Of a DNA stretch of 64,000 bases, positions 49,497-57,726 are shown piece after piece. Source of the stretch: Streptomyces calvus. Lineage in GTDB: Bacteria > Actinomycetota > Actinomycetes > Streptomycetales > Streptomycetaceae. Both the position numbers and the translations under genes were made by a program. Numbering within the stretch: position 1 is the first letter of the stretch; every line of letters starts with the position of its first letter. The stretch covers positions 124,001 to 188,000 of the forward strand of contig NZ_VCNP01000043.1 of assembly GCF_006782915.1 (NCBI RefSeq), written 5' to 3'. The notes below the pieces were generated by a model, which was not told the DNA's origin, ran no database searches, and saw only the letters and a program-made list of their open reading frames with translations.

Positions 49497-50249
49497 TCAC
49501 CCCTCGTCAGGATCCGGCTCCGCCGGGGCCGGGGCCGAATCCTCCGGTTCCTCCGGTTCCTCCGGTTCCTCCGGGGCCTCGCCCTCCAGCAGTCGTTCCG
49601 CGATGTCGTCCGCCCACGCCTGCGCCCAGCGGCGCAGCTCCTCGACCGCCGGGGCGTCCAGCCCGTGCGCGCGGAACCCGGCGTCGTCCAGCCACTCGGT
49701 GCCCGACAGCCGGGACTGGAGCTCGGCGAGGTCGAAGGTGTCCGGGGCGTGCCGGCGCCCCAGCTCCTCCAGCTCCGCCGGGCTCCACCGGCGCGCGGCC
49801 GCGTGGACGTCGACGAGATCCTGCGGCAGTCCCCGGTCGGCCAGCGCCCGCACGGTCGTACCGACGAGATCCTCCAGGGACAGCGCCGGACCGGCGTCCG
49901 TCACCACCGGCGGACGCCACAGCACCTCCTTGCGCAGATCGACCCGGCACTCCGCGCCGGACGCGGGCTCACAGGCGACCAGCCGCGCGGACAACGGATC
50001 CGACATCACGCCCCGCACCGACCAGCCGCGCCCTTCGAGACCGGCCCGCACCGCCTCCGCGATCTCCGCCATGGCCGCCGGATGCTCGGTCGCCAGGTCC
50101 ACGCCCCGGCTGAGCCGGGCGTCCACCAGCCGGTGCGCCCGCACGGCGTCGCCGCCGGCCAGCACGAGCGCGTACGGAGCACCCGCGGCGAGGGCGTCGC
50201 CCGACAGCCGCTCGTGCACGGCGTCCACGCCGACCGGAGGTGAGGTCAT
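49497..50249 (-). CDS. Nucleotidyltransferase, AbiEii/AbiGii toxin family
   Basis: A 250-residue protein with the AbiEii-like nucleotidyltransferase pattern: YALVLAGGDAVRAHRLVDARLSRGVDLATEHP, where the G-G...R-x-S-R..D.D motif reads RLSRGVDL. Residues LVACEPASGAECRVDLRKE follow, then the helical LSLEDLVGTTVRALADRGLPQDLVDVHA. Family members include abortive-infection toxins, but no AbiEi antitoxin lies next to it. The C-terminus has an EEPEEPEEPE expansion, written in DNA as repeated CTCCGGTTC units. Toxicity is unproven. Confidence 0.82.
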   Translation of the reverse strand: MTSPPVGVDAVHERLSGDALAAGAPYALVLAGGDAVRAHRLVDARLSRGVDLATEHPAAMAEIAEAVRAGLEGRGWSVRGVMSDPLSARLVACEPASGAECRVDLRKEVLWRPPVVTDAGPALSLEDLVGTTVRALADRGLPQDLVDVHAAARRWSPAELEELGRRHAPDTFDLAELQSRLSGTEWLDDAGFRAHGLDAPAVEELRRWAQAWADDIAERLLEGEAPEEPEEPEEPEDSAPAPAEPDPDEG

Positions 50250-50276
50250 GCCCCGATTATCGCCCGCGTCCGCCGC

Positions 50277-51101
50277 TCAGGCCTTGCGTCCCACCCCGCA
50301 GAACGCGTCCACGGTCGCCTCGCCGTCCTCGGCCGCCGCTGCGTCCGGCCGCCACTCCGGCACCCGCACGACACCCGGCTCCACCAGCTCCAGCCCCTCG
50401 AAGAAGCCGGCGATCTCCTCGACGGGCCGCACGTGGTACGGCACCGCACCGCTCGCGTTGTACGCCTCGGACGCCGCGATCATGCCCGGGCTGGTGGCGG
50501 TGCTGTCGCTGATCACCAGGTAGCTGCCCGGGGCGAGCCCGGCCATCAGCCGGCGCACCAGGTCCCGCGCCTGCCCGTGGTCGGCGACGTGGCCGAGGGT
50601 GTTGAGGATCATCAGGGCCACCGGCCGGGACAGGTCGAGCGTCCGGGCGGCGGCCCGCAGCACGGACTCCGGCTCGTACAGGTCGGCGTCCAGGTACGCC
50701 GTCGCGCCCTCGGGCGTGCTGGTGAGCAGGGCCTGCGCGTGGGTGAGCACGATCGGGTCGTTGTCGACGTACACGATCCGCGCGTCCGGGGCGACGCGCT
50801 GCGCCACCTGGTGCGTGTTGTCGGCCGTCGGCAGCCCGGTGCCGATGTCGAGGAACTGCCGGATGCCCTGCTCACCGGCGAGATGACTGACCGCGCGGCC
50901 GAGGAAGCGCCGGCTGGTGAGCGCCACGTCGACGAGCCCGGGGAAGATCCCCTTGATCTCCTCGCCGATCTCCCGGTCGACGGGGTAGTGGTCCTTGCCG
51001 CCGACGAAGTAGTTCCAGAAGCGCGCCGAGTGCGGTGTGGTCGTATCGATACGGGCGCGTATCTCGAAACCGGAGCGGTCCTGGGCGATGTCCTCCGACA
51101 C
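50277..51101 (-). CDS. SAM-dependent methyltransferase (DUF574 / Methyltransf_19)
   Basis: A 274-residue Rossmann methyltransferase of a family greatly expanded in Streptomyces. The family start TPHSARFWNYFVGGKDHYPVDREIG, SAM motif FLDIGTGLPTADNTHQVA and VYVDNDPIVLTHAQALL are intact. The substrate is unknown. The GTG at 51101 follows GGAGG. The stop is 27 bp from the nucleotidyltransferase start, so the two are likely co-transcribed. Confidence 0.93.
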   Translation of the reverse strand: MSEDIAQDRSGFEIRARIDTTTPHSARFWNYFVGGKDHYPVDREIGEEIKGIFPGLVDVALTSRRFLGRAVSHLAGEQGIRQFLDIGTGLPTADNTHQVAQRVAPDARIVYVDNDPIVLTHAQALLTSTPEGATAYLDADLYEPESVLRAAARTLDLSRPVALMILNTLGHVADHGQARDLVRRLMAGLAPGSYLVISDSTATSPGMIAASEAYNASGAVPYHVRPVEEIAGFFEGLELVEPGVVRVPEWRPDAAAAEDGEATVDAFCGVGRKA

Positions 51102-51224
51102 GGCTGAGCCTCCTGTGACTGTGCGGTACCAGTGCCCCCAACCTAGGCGAACCGGCCGTGCGACACACGGAGTTGAGGACGCCGGTCGGCCGGTGCCCGG
51201 CGCGGCGGCCGGGCACCGGCACGG

Positions 51225-52616
51225 TCACGGCGCGCCCGCGGCCTGCCGTTCCGTCGCGTGCGCCGCCGCCTGGGCCTGCCGGGTGCGGGGGCCGAACACG
51301 GCGAGGACGACGGCGCCGGCCAGCCACATGCCGGCGATGAAGAAGAAGACGCTGCGGTAGCCGCTGCTCTGGTAGAGCGCCGCGACGATCAGCGGTCCCG
51401 CCGCGTTCGACAGCCGGCCGAGCCCGTAGGAGATGCCGGTGCCCAGGGAGCGGCCGCGGGTGTCGAACAGCTCGGGGGAGTAGGCGTAGGCGAGGGCCGT
51501 GTAGCCGCGCTCGAACAGGTTGACCAGGAAACCGAAGACGATGATCAGGAGAGGGTTGAAGGTCAGCCCGTACAGCAGGCCGCACAGCGCGATGACCGTG
51601 CCGAAGGCGGCCAGGCTCCACTTGCGTTCGAAACGGTCGGTGACCAGGGAGGCGAGGTAGGAGCCGAGGGGCGCGCCGACCGTGGTCAGCGCCACGTAGA
51701 AGACGGACTTCTCGACGCTGAAGCCCTCCTTGGCGAGCAGGGTGGGCGCCCAGCTGGAGAACCCGAAGAAGCCGATGGTCTGCGTCACCCACAGCACCGT
51801 GAGCAGCAGCGTCGGATACAGGTACTTCTTCTGCAGCAGCAGCCGCAGCGGAGTGCGGGTCGACGGCGTCTCCTCGATGGGGGGCGCCGGCTCGGGCAGC
51901 GGGCCCTTCTCCGCGGCGACGCTCGCCTCGATCTCCCGCAGCACCGCGTCCGCCTTGCCGTGCTCGCCGCGGCTCTCGTACCAGCGCGGCGACTCCTTCA
52001 GCCGCCTGGTGAACAGCACCAGCAGGATGCCCAGCGAGCCCCACAGGTAGACCAGCCGCCACGACCAGTCGCTCAGCGGCACCACCGCGCTGGCGATGAG
52101 GTTGGTGGCCGGGGTGCCGCAGATGCCGATGACGATGGCGTACGCCTGGTACTTGCCGCGCACGGCGGCCGGATACATCTCGTTGACGTAGATGACCGCG
52201 ACGACCGTCATCGCGGCCAGCCCGGCCGAGGTCAGCACGCGGAACACGCCGAGCGACACGATGTCCCAGGAGAACACCGACACGAACGAGAACGCGCCGA
52301 ACCACACGGTGGTCAGCATCAGGGCCCGTTTGCGGCCCCAGCGGTCGGCGATCGCGCCGGCGCACACCGATCCGAAGAACATGCCGACGAACGACAGCGA
52401 CGTCACGTAGGCGACCTGGTCGATCGTCACGCCCCACAGGCCGATCAGCTTGGGCGCGGTCGTCGCGAAGGTGTTGATGTCCGCGAACTCGAAGAAGTAG
52501 GCGAAGGAGACGGCCACCAGGGTGACCTTGTGGAACCGGCCGATCGGCAGCCGGTTCAGCCGGTTCAGCGCGTTGGAGTGCGCCGGGTGCGCGGAGTGCG
52601 CCGGTGACTGCTGCAT
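51225..52616 (-). CDS. MFS transporter (sugar/aromatic-acid:H+ symporter type)
   Basis: A 463-residue 12-helix permease. The loop-2 signature GAIADRWGRKRALM and the second-half TDRFERKWSL are present, with a long central loop (about 220-260). It is closest in appearance to the MhpT/NiaP metabolite:H+ symporters. Its ATG lies 3 bp after the stop of the amidohydrolase gene. The pair therefore forms an operon and probably imports the compound, or a precursor, that the hydrolase acts on. Confidence 0.92.
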   Translation of the reverse strand: MQQSPAHSAHPAHSNALNRLNRLPIGRFHKVTLVAVSFAYFFEFADINTFATTAPKLIGLWGVTIDQVAYVTSLSFVGMFFGSVCAGAIADRWGRKRALMLTTVWFGAFSFVSVFSWDIVSLGVFRVLTSAGLAAMTVVAVIYVNEMYPAAVRGKYQAYAIVIGICGTPATNLIASAVVPLSDWSWRLVYLWGSLGILLVLFTRRLKESPRWYESRGEHGKADAVLREIEASVAAEKGPLPEPAPPIEETPSTRTPLRLLLQKKYLYPTLLLTVLWVTQTIGFFGFSSWAPTLLAKEGFSVEKSVFYVALTTVGAPLGSYLASLVTDRFERKWSLAAFGTVIALCGLLYGLTFNPLLIIVFGFLVNLFERGYTALAYAYSPELFDTRGRSLGTGISYGLGRLSNAAGPLIVAALYQSSGYRSVFFFIAGMWLAGAVVLAVFGPRTRQAQAAAHATERQAAGAP

Positions 52617-52619
52617 GGG

Positions 52620-53630
52620 TCAGATCTCCTCGCCGGGCCAGTACAGGTTCATGGGGTTGTCGACCAGCAACTTGCGCTGCTGCTCGGCGGTGACCGCGAC
52701 GTGCGGCACGTAGTCGACGAGCAGGCCGTCGTCGGGCATGTGGCCGGTGAGGTTGGGGTGCGGCCAGTCGGTGCCCCACAGCACCCGGTCGGGGAACTCC
52801 GCCACGACGCGGCGGCCGAACGGCACGACGTCGGCGTACGGGTGCCGCTCGCCGTCCAGCGCGGCGGGGCCGCTCACGCTGAGGCGTTCCGGGCAGGTCA
52901 CCTTCACCCACACGTCGTGGTGCTCCACGAAGCGCAGGAACCGGCCGAACTCCGGCCCGTCCACCGGCCGGGTCACGTCCGGCCGACCCATGTGGTCCAC
53001 CACCAGCGGCGTGGGCAGCGACCCGAAGAAGCCCTCCAGGTCCGGCAGGTCGGCGGCCTCGAAGTACAGCACGACGTGCCAGCCCAGCTCCGCGACCTTC
53101 TCCGCGATCACCCGCAGGTCGTCCCGGGGCGAGGCGTCCACCAGACGCCGTACGAAGTTGAACCGCACCCCGCGCACGCCCGCCGCGTGCAGCGCGCGCA
53201 GCTCGGCCTCGCCGACGTCCGGCCGTACCGTCGCGACGCCGCGCGCCCGGTCACCGGCCGCCCGTACGGCGTCGACCATGGCGGAGTTGTCCGCGCCGTG
53301 GCAGGTGGCCTGCACGATCACGGTGCGGGAGACGCCCAGGTGGTCGCGGAGCGCGAACAGCTGCTCCTTGCCGGCGTCGCAGGGCGTGTACTTCCGCTCC
53401 GGCGCGAAGGGGAACGCGGCCTGCGGGCCGAAGACGTGGCAGTGCGCGTCGACGGTGCCGGGCGGCAGCCGGAAGGCGGGCCGGGCCGGGTCCGGGTGCC
53501 AGTCCAGCCAGCCCGGCGTCGTGGGAGCGACGGGATGAGCGGCGGGCCGGGTGGTGGGCCGGGCAGGGGATGCTGCCGGGTGGGTGGCGGGCTGGGCAGC
53601 GGAAGACGCTGCCGGGTGAGCGGCGGCCAT
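52620..53630 (-). CDS. Amidohydrolase of the 2-pyrone-4,6-dicarboxylate lactonase type
   Basis: A 336-residue TIM-barrel hydrolase. Metal and catalytic residues are visible in GTVDAHCHVFGP, VVDHMGRPDV and LWGTDWPHPN. This matches LigI-like lactonases, which open cyclic lactones in aromatic degradation. Residues 1-40 are an Ala/Pro/His-rich repetitive extension (AAHPAASSAAQPATHPAAS) not found in typical members. It heads an operon with the MFS transporter. The substrate is inferred to be a lactone or related ring compound. Confidence 0.9.
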   Translation of the reverse strand: MAAAHPAASSAAQPATHPAASPARPTTRPAAHPVAPTTPGWLDWHPDPARPAFRLPPGTVDAHCHVFGPQAAFPFAPERKYTPCDAGKEQLFALRDHLGVSRTVIVQATCHGADNSAMVDAVRAAGDRARGVATVRPDVGEAELRALHAAGVRGVRFNFVRRLVDASPRDDLRVIAEKVAELGWHVVLYFEAADLPDLEGFFGSLPTPLVVDHMGRPDVTRPVDGPEFGRFLRFVEHHDVWVKVTCPERLSVSGPAALDGERHPYADVVPFGRRVVAEFPDRVLWGTDWPHPNLTGHMPDDGLLVDYVPHVAVTAEQQRKLLVDNPMNLYWPGEEI

Positions 53631-53723
53631 GAAGTCTCCTCGGGGGACCGGAACGGTGCGGGGTCCTCGACCGCTGCAGCCTGGCTCCGCCGCCACGGGC
53701 CCGGGAGACGGCCCGACGCGAAA

Positions 53724-53739
53724 CTAACCTCGCCTTAAC
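53724..53739 (+). promoter_or_regulatory. CTAAC/TTAAC direct repeat upstream of the two-component operon
   Basis: CTAAC and TTAAC start 11 bp apart, one helical turn, in the gap between the amidohydrolase and response-regulator genes. OmpR/PhoB-family regulators bind such direct repeats. It is a candidate site for the adjacent response regulator. Confidence 0.4.
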
Positions 53740-53882
53740 ATTCCGGCGCCACCCCCTCCGGCCTGCGGCGAACGACCGTCCGCCGCCCGCCTGGCGGCCC
53801 GCCGCGGGTGGTCCGCACGTGGTCTACATTCGAAAGCCGGAGCGGTCGACGCCCGGGACGCGGGTGGAGGGAGGTGAGCGGG

Positions 53883-54554
53883 ATGCAGATACTGCTGGCC
53901 GAGGACGACGACGGGGTGGCCGCCGCCCTCGTCGAGGTCCTCTACGACCACGGCCACGACACCCGGCGGGTCCGCAACGGCCGGGACGTGCTGACCTACC
54001 ACCGCAGCGCCGACCTGCTCCTGCTCGACCTCGGCCTGCCCGACGTCGACGGCCTGGACGTGCTGCGCGGACTGCGCGCGGTCAGCGACGTGTCCGTGCT
54101 GATCCTCACGGCGCGCGGCGACGAGCGCTCCGTGGTGCGCGGGCTGCGGCTCGGCGCCGACGACTACCTGGTCAAGCCGGTACGGCTCACCGAACTCCTC
54201 GCCCGGATCGAGGCCGTCACCCGCCGCACCGCCGCCGCCCGGGACACCGCCCGCGCACCCGGCGCGCGCACCGTCCGCGTCGGCGACGTCGAGGTGGACC
54301 TCGGCGCCCGCCGGGTCCGGGTGGCCGGGGCGGAGGTCGAGCTGACCGCGAAGGAGTTCGACGTCCTCGCCGTCCTGGCCGGCCGCGCCGGAACGGCGGT
54401 CAGCCGCGAGCAGCTCCTGGACGAGGTGTGGGGCGACGCCCATCACGCCGTGTCCCGCTCCCTCGACGTCCACCTCACCCAGCTGCGCGCCAAGCTGCGG
54501 CGGCCGGGACTGCTGACCACCATCCGCGGTTTCGGCTACCGCCTCGGCGACTGA
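53883..54554 (+). CDS. OmpR-family response regulator (TctD-like)
   Basis: A 223-residue regulator. The receiver domain (1-115) has acidic D8/D9, phospho-acceptor D49 (LLLLDLGLPD), the switch Thr in ILTARG and Lys in YLVKPV. The C-terminal winged helix (about 128-222) reads VELTAKEFDVLAVLAGRAGTAVSREQLLDEVW ... TIRGFGYRL. The ATG at 53883 follows GGAGGGAGG. It is 11 bp upstream of its kinase gene. Confidence 0.95.
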   Translation: MQILLAEDDDGVAAALVEVLYDHGHDTRRVRNGRDVLTYHRSADLLLLDLGLPDVDGLDVLRGLRAVSDVSVLILTARGDERSVVRGLRLGADDYLVKPVRLTELLARIEAVTRRTAAARDTARAPGARTVRVGDVEVDLGARRVRVAGAEVELTAKEFDVLAVLAGRAGTAVSREQLLDEVWGDAHHAVSRSLDVHLTQLRAKLRRPGLLTTIRGFGYRLGD

Positions 54555-54565
54555 GGGGCGGGCAC

Positions 54566-55969
54566 GTGCGCACCCGGGTCCAGGCCGTGCTGCTGGTGTT
54601 CGGGATCCTCACCGTCGCCGCGTTCGCCGTGCCGCTGCTGCTGTTCACCGCCTCCGACCGCACCCAGCAGCTCGTCCTCGCCCGCAGCTCCTCGCTGGAC
54701 CGCTTCGCCTCCCTCATGGACCAGGCGGCGGCCACCGGCGACACCTCCGCGGTCACCGCCGAGGCCCGCCGCTACACCGAGCTGTACGGCGAACCGCTCG
54801 TCGTCACCGACCTCCGCCGCGTGCCCGTCGTCCAGACCGGCGGCATGCGGGCCTCCGACCCGGCCGTCGCCCGGCTGGTCGACGCGGCCCTGCGCAACCA
54901 GACCGCCCACCCCAAGGGGCCGCTGCGCCCCTGGTCCCGCGGGTATCGCGAGTTCGCCGAACCGGCCGGCACGGGCACCCGGGTCACCGGCGCCGTCGTC
55001 CTGCGGGCGTCGGTGGAGAACGCGGCGCGGGACATCACCCGGCGCTGGGCCGCCGTACTGGCCGGCACGGCACTGGTCGCCCTCGCCTGCACGGCCCTGG
55101 CGCGCGCCGCGACCCGCTGGGTGGTCAGCCCGCTGCGCCGCCTCGACCGCGCGGTGGGGCAGCTCGCGGCGGGACTGCCGCCGGAACAGACCGGCCCCGG
55201 CGGCCCGCCGGAGCTGCGGCAGCTGGCCACCGGCTTCAACCGGATGGCGAGCACCGTCACGGCGGCGCTGGAGCAGCAGCGCCGGCTGGTCGCCGACACC
55301 TCCCACCAGATGCGCAACCCGATGGCCGCGCTGCGGCTCCGCGTGGACGCCCTGCGCACCCAGCTGCCCGCCTCCGCCGACCGCACCTACAACGGCGTCA
55401 CCGGCGAACTCGACCGGCTGGAGACCCTGCTCGACGACATGCTGGCCCTCGCCGCGGCGGAGCACCGGGCCGGCGAGCTGACGGTGACCGGCGGCGCGGA
55501 CGCCCGGTGCGACGCGGCCGAGGTCGTCCGGGCGCAGCACCGCCGGTGGCAGCCGGTCGCCGACCGGGCCGGCGCCCGCCTCACCACGGGGACACCGGGC
55601 CCGGTCCCGGCCGCCTGCACGGAACGCGAACTCACCCAGATCACGGACATCCTCCTGGACAACGCGATCAAGTACGCGGGCCCCGGCGCCACGATCACCC
55701 TCGACTGCGCCACCGAGGGCACCCGCGCGGTGCTCACGGTGACGGACGACGGCCCCGGCCTCGGTACGGACGAACTCGCGCGTGCCACGACCCGGTTCTG
55801 GCGCTCGTCCCGCCAGACCGGCACGCCGGGAACGGGACTGGGCCTGGCCATCGCCGAACAGCTGCTGGCCGGCCGGGGCGGCCACCTGGAACTCCGGCCG
55901 GCCCACCCGCACGGCCTGCACGCCACAGCCGCCCTCCCGCGCCCCACCCCCACGGGCGGCACCCCATGA
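54566..55969 (+). CDS. Sensor histidine kinase (TctE-like)
   Basis: A 467-residue membrane kinase. Helix 1 (7-28), an extracytoplasmic loop of about 130 residues and helix 2 (161-180) are followed by HAMP (about 182-233) and a dimerisation domain with H247 (ADTSHQMRNPM). The ATPase domain has ILLDNAIKYAG, VTDDGPGLG and GTGLGLAIAEQLL. Its stop overlaps the start of the TAXI binding-protein gene (ATGA). That links the kinase to an extracytoplasmic ligand-binding partner, as in TctC/TctE. The signal is unknown. Confidence 0.94.
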   Translation: MRTRVQAVLLVFGILTVAAFAVPLLLFTASDRTQQLVLARSSSLDRFASLMDQAAATGDTSAVTAEARRYTELYGEPLVVTDLRRVPVVQTGGMRASDPAVARLVDAALRNQTAHPKGPLRPWSRGYREFAEPAGTGTRVTGAVVLRASVENAARDITRRWAAVLAGTALVALACTALARAATRWVVSPLRRLDRAVGQLAAGLPPEQTGPGGPPELRQLATGFNRMASTVTAALEQQRRLVADTSHQMRNPMAALRLRVDALRTQLPASADRTYNGVTGELDRLETLLDDMLALAAAEHRAGELTVTGGADARCDAAEVVRAQHRRWQPVADRAGARLTTGTPGPVPAACTERELTQITDILLDNAIKYAGPGATITLDCATEGTRAVLTVTDDGPGLGTDELARATTRFWRSSRQTGTPGTGLGLAIAEQLLAGRGGHLELRPAHPHGLHATAALPRPTPTGGTP

Positions 55970-57135
55970 CCCGCCCCACAGGCCCCGCTGCCGGTAGCCC
56001 GGGCCCCGTCGGTCACGGTGGTGTCGACCGCGATGCCGGGCGCGCCATCGACGGTGGTGTCGGCCGCGACGCCGACCGTGGTGTGGGCCGCGACGCCGAC
56101 CGTGGTCTGGGCCGCGACGCCGACCGTGGTGTGGGCCGCGACGCCGACCGTGGTGTCGGCCGCCGTACGGTGCTGCGTGCGGCCGTCGGGGTCGGGGTGG
56201 TCGCCGGGCTCGGGGGCGTACTCGCCGGTGACGCCTCCCGGCAGGACCCCGGACCCAGCGGCGAGCTGCGCCTGGCGACCGGGGAGCCCACGGCGTTCTA
56301 CGCGGCCTTCGGCCGGCTCTTCGCCGCCGAGATCGAACGCGCCCATCCCCGCCTGACCTGCCGTGTCCGCACCACCGCGGGCAGCATCGCCAACATCGAG
56401 CTGCTGCGCGACGGCCACGCCGACCTGGCGCTCGTCCTCACCGACACCGCCCGCGCCGCGCAGGGCACCGGCCTCTTCCCGCGCCCGGTGCCGCTGCGCG
56501 CGCTCGGCCGGCTCTACGAGACGTACCTCCAGTTCGCCGTCCGCGCGGACTCCCCGGTGCGCACCGTCGCCGACCTGGCCGGACGGAAGGTGTCGCTCGG
56601 GGCGGTCGGATCGGGTGCGGCGCTCCTCGGGGAGCGCCTCCTGAACGCCGCGGGCCTGACGCCCGGCACCGACGTCCCCGTACGCCATCTGCGGCTGGCG
56701 GACGCGGCCGCCGCCGTACGGGACGGATCCGTCGAGGGGCTGCTGGTGGCGGGCGGCGTACCGCTGCCCACCCTCACCGACCTCGACACGGATCCCGGCC
56801 TGCGGTTCCTGCCGCTGGCCGGCCTGCTGCCGCGGCTCGGGGGCCGCGACGGGCTGGCCGGCTCGGGGCTGGAGGAGGTGCCGTTCCCGCAGGGCGCCTA
56901 CCGGGGCGCGGGCGGCGTCTCCACCATCGGTGTGTCCAATCTGCTGGTGTGCCGCCCCGGCCTGCCGTCCGCCGTCGTCGAGGCGCTGACCCGCCTGCTG
57001 GTCCTGCGCGCCACCGCCCTCGTGCCCGAGAACGCCGTCGGCGCCCAGTTCCTCGACGTGCGCAGCCTCATCGGCACGGGCAGCGTCCCACTGCACTCCG
57101 GCGCGGTGTCGGCGTACCGCGCACTGCACGGCTGA
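55966..57135 (+). CDS. TAXI-family TRAP solute-binding protein with repeat-expanded Tat signal
   Basis: A 389-residue exported binding protein. The mature TAXI domain is clear: GELRLATGEPTAFYAAFGRLFAAEIE, TTAGSIANIELLRDGHADLALVLTD, LGRLYETYLQFAVRADSPVRTVADLAGRKVSLG. The signal peptide contains a twin-arginine motif (GRRTVLRAAVGVGVVAGLGG). It is pushed about 65 residues from the start by a tandem GVGRDADR repeat. No TRAP membrane subunits (DctQM) are in the window. Together with the overlapping kinase gene, this suggests a sensory rather than transport role. Confidence 0.88.
   Translation: MTRPTGPAAGSPGPVGHGGVDRDAGRAIDGGVGRDADRGVGRDADRGLGRDADRGVGRDADRGVGRRTVLRAAVGVGVVAGLGGVLAGDASRQDPGPSGELRLATGEPTAFYAAFGRLFAAEIERAHPRLTCRVRTTAGSIANIELLRDGHADLALVLTDTARAAQGTGLFPRPVPLRALGRLYETYLQFAVRADSPVRTVADLAGRKVSLGAVGSGAALLGERLLNAAGLTPGTDVPVRHLRLADAAAAVRDGSVEGLLVAGGVPLPTLTDLDTDPGLRFLPLAGLLPRLGGRDGLAGSGLEEVPFPQGAYRGAGGVSTIGVSNLLVCRPGLPSAVVEALTRLLVLRATALVPENAVGAQFLDVRSLIGTGSVPLHSGAVSAYRALHG
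56056..56163 (+). repeat. 24-bp tandem repeat encoding GVGRDADR in the TAXI signal region
   Basis: Four full 24-bp units and one half unit, more than 90% identical, start at 56056, 56080, 56104, 56128 and 56152. The period keeps the reading frame, so copy number can change without disrupting the gene. Confidence 0.9.
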
Positions 57136-57162
57136 ACCGGCCGGAGGCCCACCGGGCGGTGG

Positions 57163-57606
57163 TCAGCCGTCGTGACCGACCAGCGCGGTCACGCGGATCT
57201 CGACCCGCATCCCCGGCGCGCCCAGCGCCGACACCCCGACCTGGGTCCAGATCGGTGCGCGGTCGCCCATGCGGCGCCGGAACTGCTCGACCATGACCCG
57301 GTTGTGGTCGTCACCGATGCAGTCGTCGGCGCTCGGGATGTGGTACGAGTTCACGGCGACGACGTCGCGCCACGTGGCGCCGGCCGTGGCGAGGGTCCGC
57401 TCGACGTTGTCGAACGCCCGGACGATCTCGTCCTCCAGGCTCTCGGGGAAGCGGAACGCGTCGTCCCATCCGCCCTGCCCCGAGATCTCGACCCGGTCCC
57501 CGATGCGCACGGCCTGGCTGTAGCGCAGGTCCGCCAGCAGCGTGTCGCCGTAGCCGGGGGTGACGAAGAACTCGGGCCTGCTCGTGGTGGAAGTACCGCT
57601 GGTCAT
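57163..57606 (-). CDS. RidA/YjgF-family protein
   Basis: A 147-residue Rid-family protein, typically a trimeric deaminase of reactive enamine/imine intermediates. Family segments are YSQAVRIGDRVEISGQGGWD, IVRAFDNVERTLATAGATWRDVVAVNSYHI and the C-terminal QVGVSALGAPGMRVEIRVTALV. The sequence is diverged from housekeeping RidA, so the substrate may differ. It is transcribed away from a MarR regulator, with two operator palindromes between them, and is the likely repressed target. Confidence 0.92.
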   Translation of the reverse strand: MTSGTSTTSRPEFFVTPGYGDTLLADLRYSQAVRIGDRVEISGQGGWDDAFRFPESLEDEIVRAFDNVERTLATAGATWRDVVAVNSYHIPSADDCIGDDHNRVMVEQFRRRMGDRAPIWTQVGVSALGAPGMRVEIRVTALVGHDG

Positions 57607-57652
57607 GGGCGTACGCCCCTCTCCTGGTTCCGTAACCGCACAGCGCTCCGTA

Positions 57653-57668
57653 ACTTCAAGCGTGAAGT
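57653..57668. promoter_or_regulatory. MarR operator 1
   Basis: ACTTCAAG|CGTGAAGT, 7 of 8 arm positions matching, in the divergent RidA/MarR promoter. Its centre is 33 bp (three helical turns) from operator 2. Confidence 0.75.
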
Positions 57669-57686
57669 GAACCTAGCATGCTCTCG

Positions 57687-57700
57687 CTTCACGCGTGAAG
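57687..57700. promoter_or_regulatory. MarR operator 2
   Basis: CTTCACG|CGTGAAG is a perfect 14-bp palindrome with the same core as operator 1. It lies 27 bp before the MarR start and is well placed for autorepression. Confidence 0.8.
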
Positions 57701-57726
57701 TGAAAGCCGCTTGGTAGGGTGTGCCC

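Noticed and set aside
52701..53738. 345-codon frame opposite the amidohydrolase
   Set aside because: It is antisense to a gene with clear catalytic motifs and has no homology of its own.
53721..53742. Possible DmdR/IdeR iron box in the amidohydrolase/response-regulator gap
   Set aside because: It resembles TTAGG-type sequence on one arm but is not palindromic; a direct-repeat site fits better.
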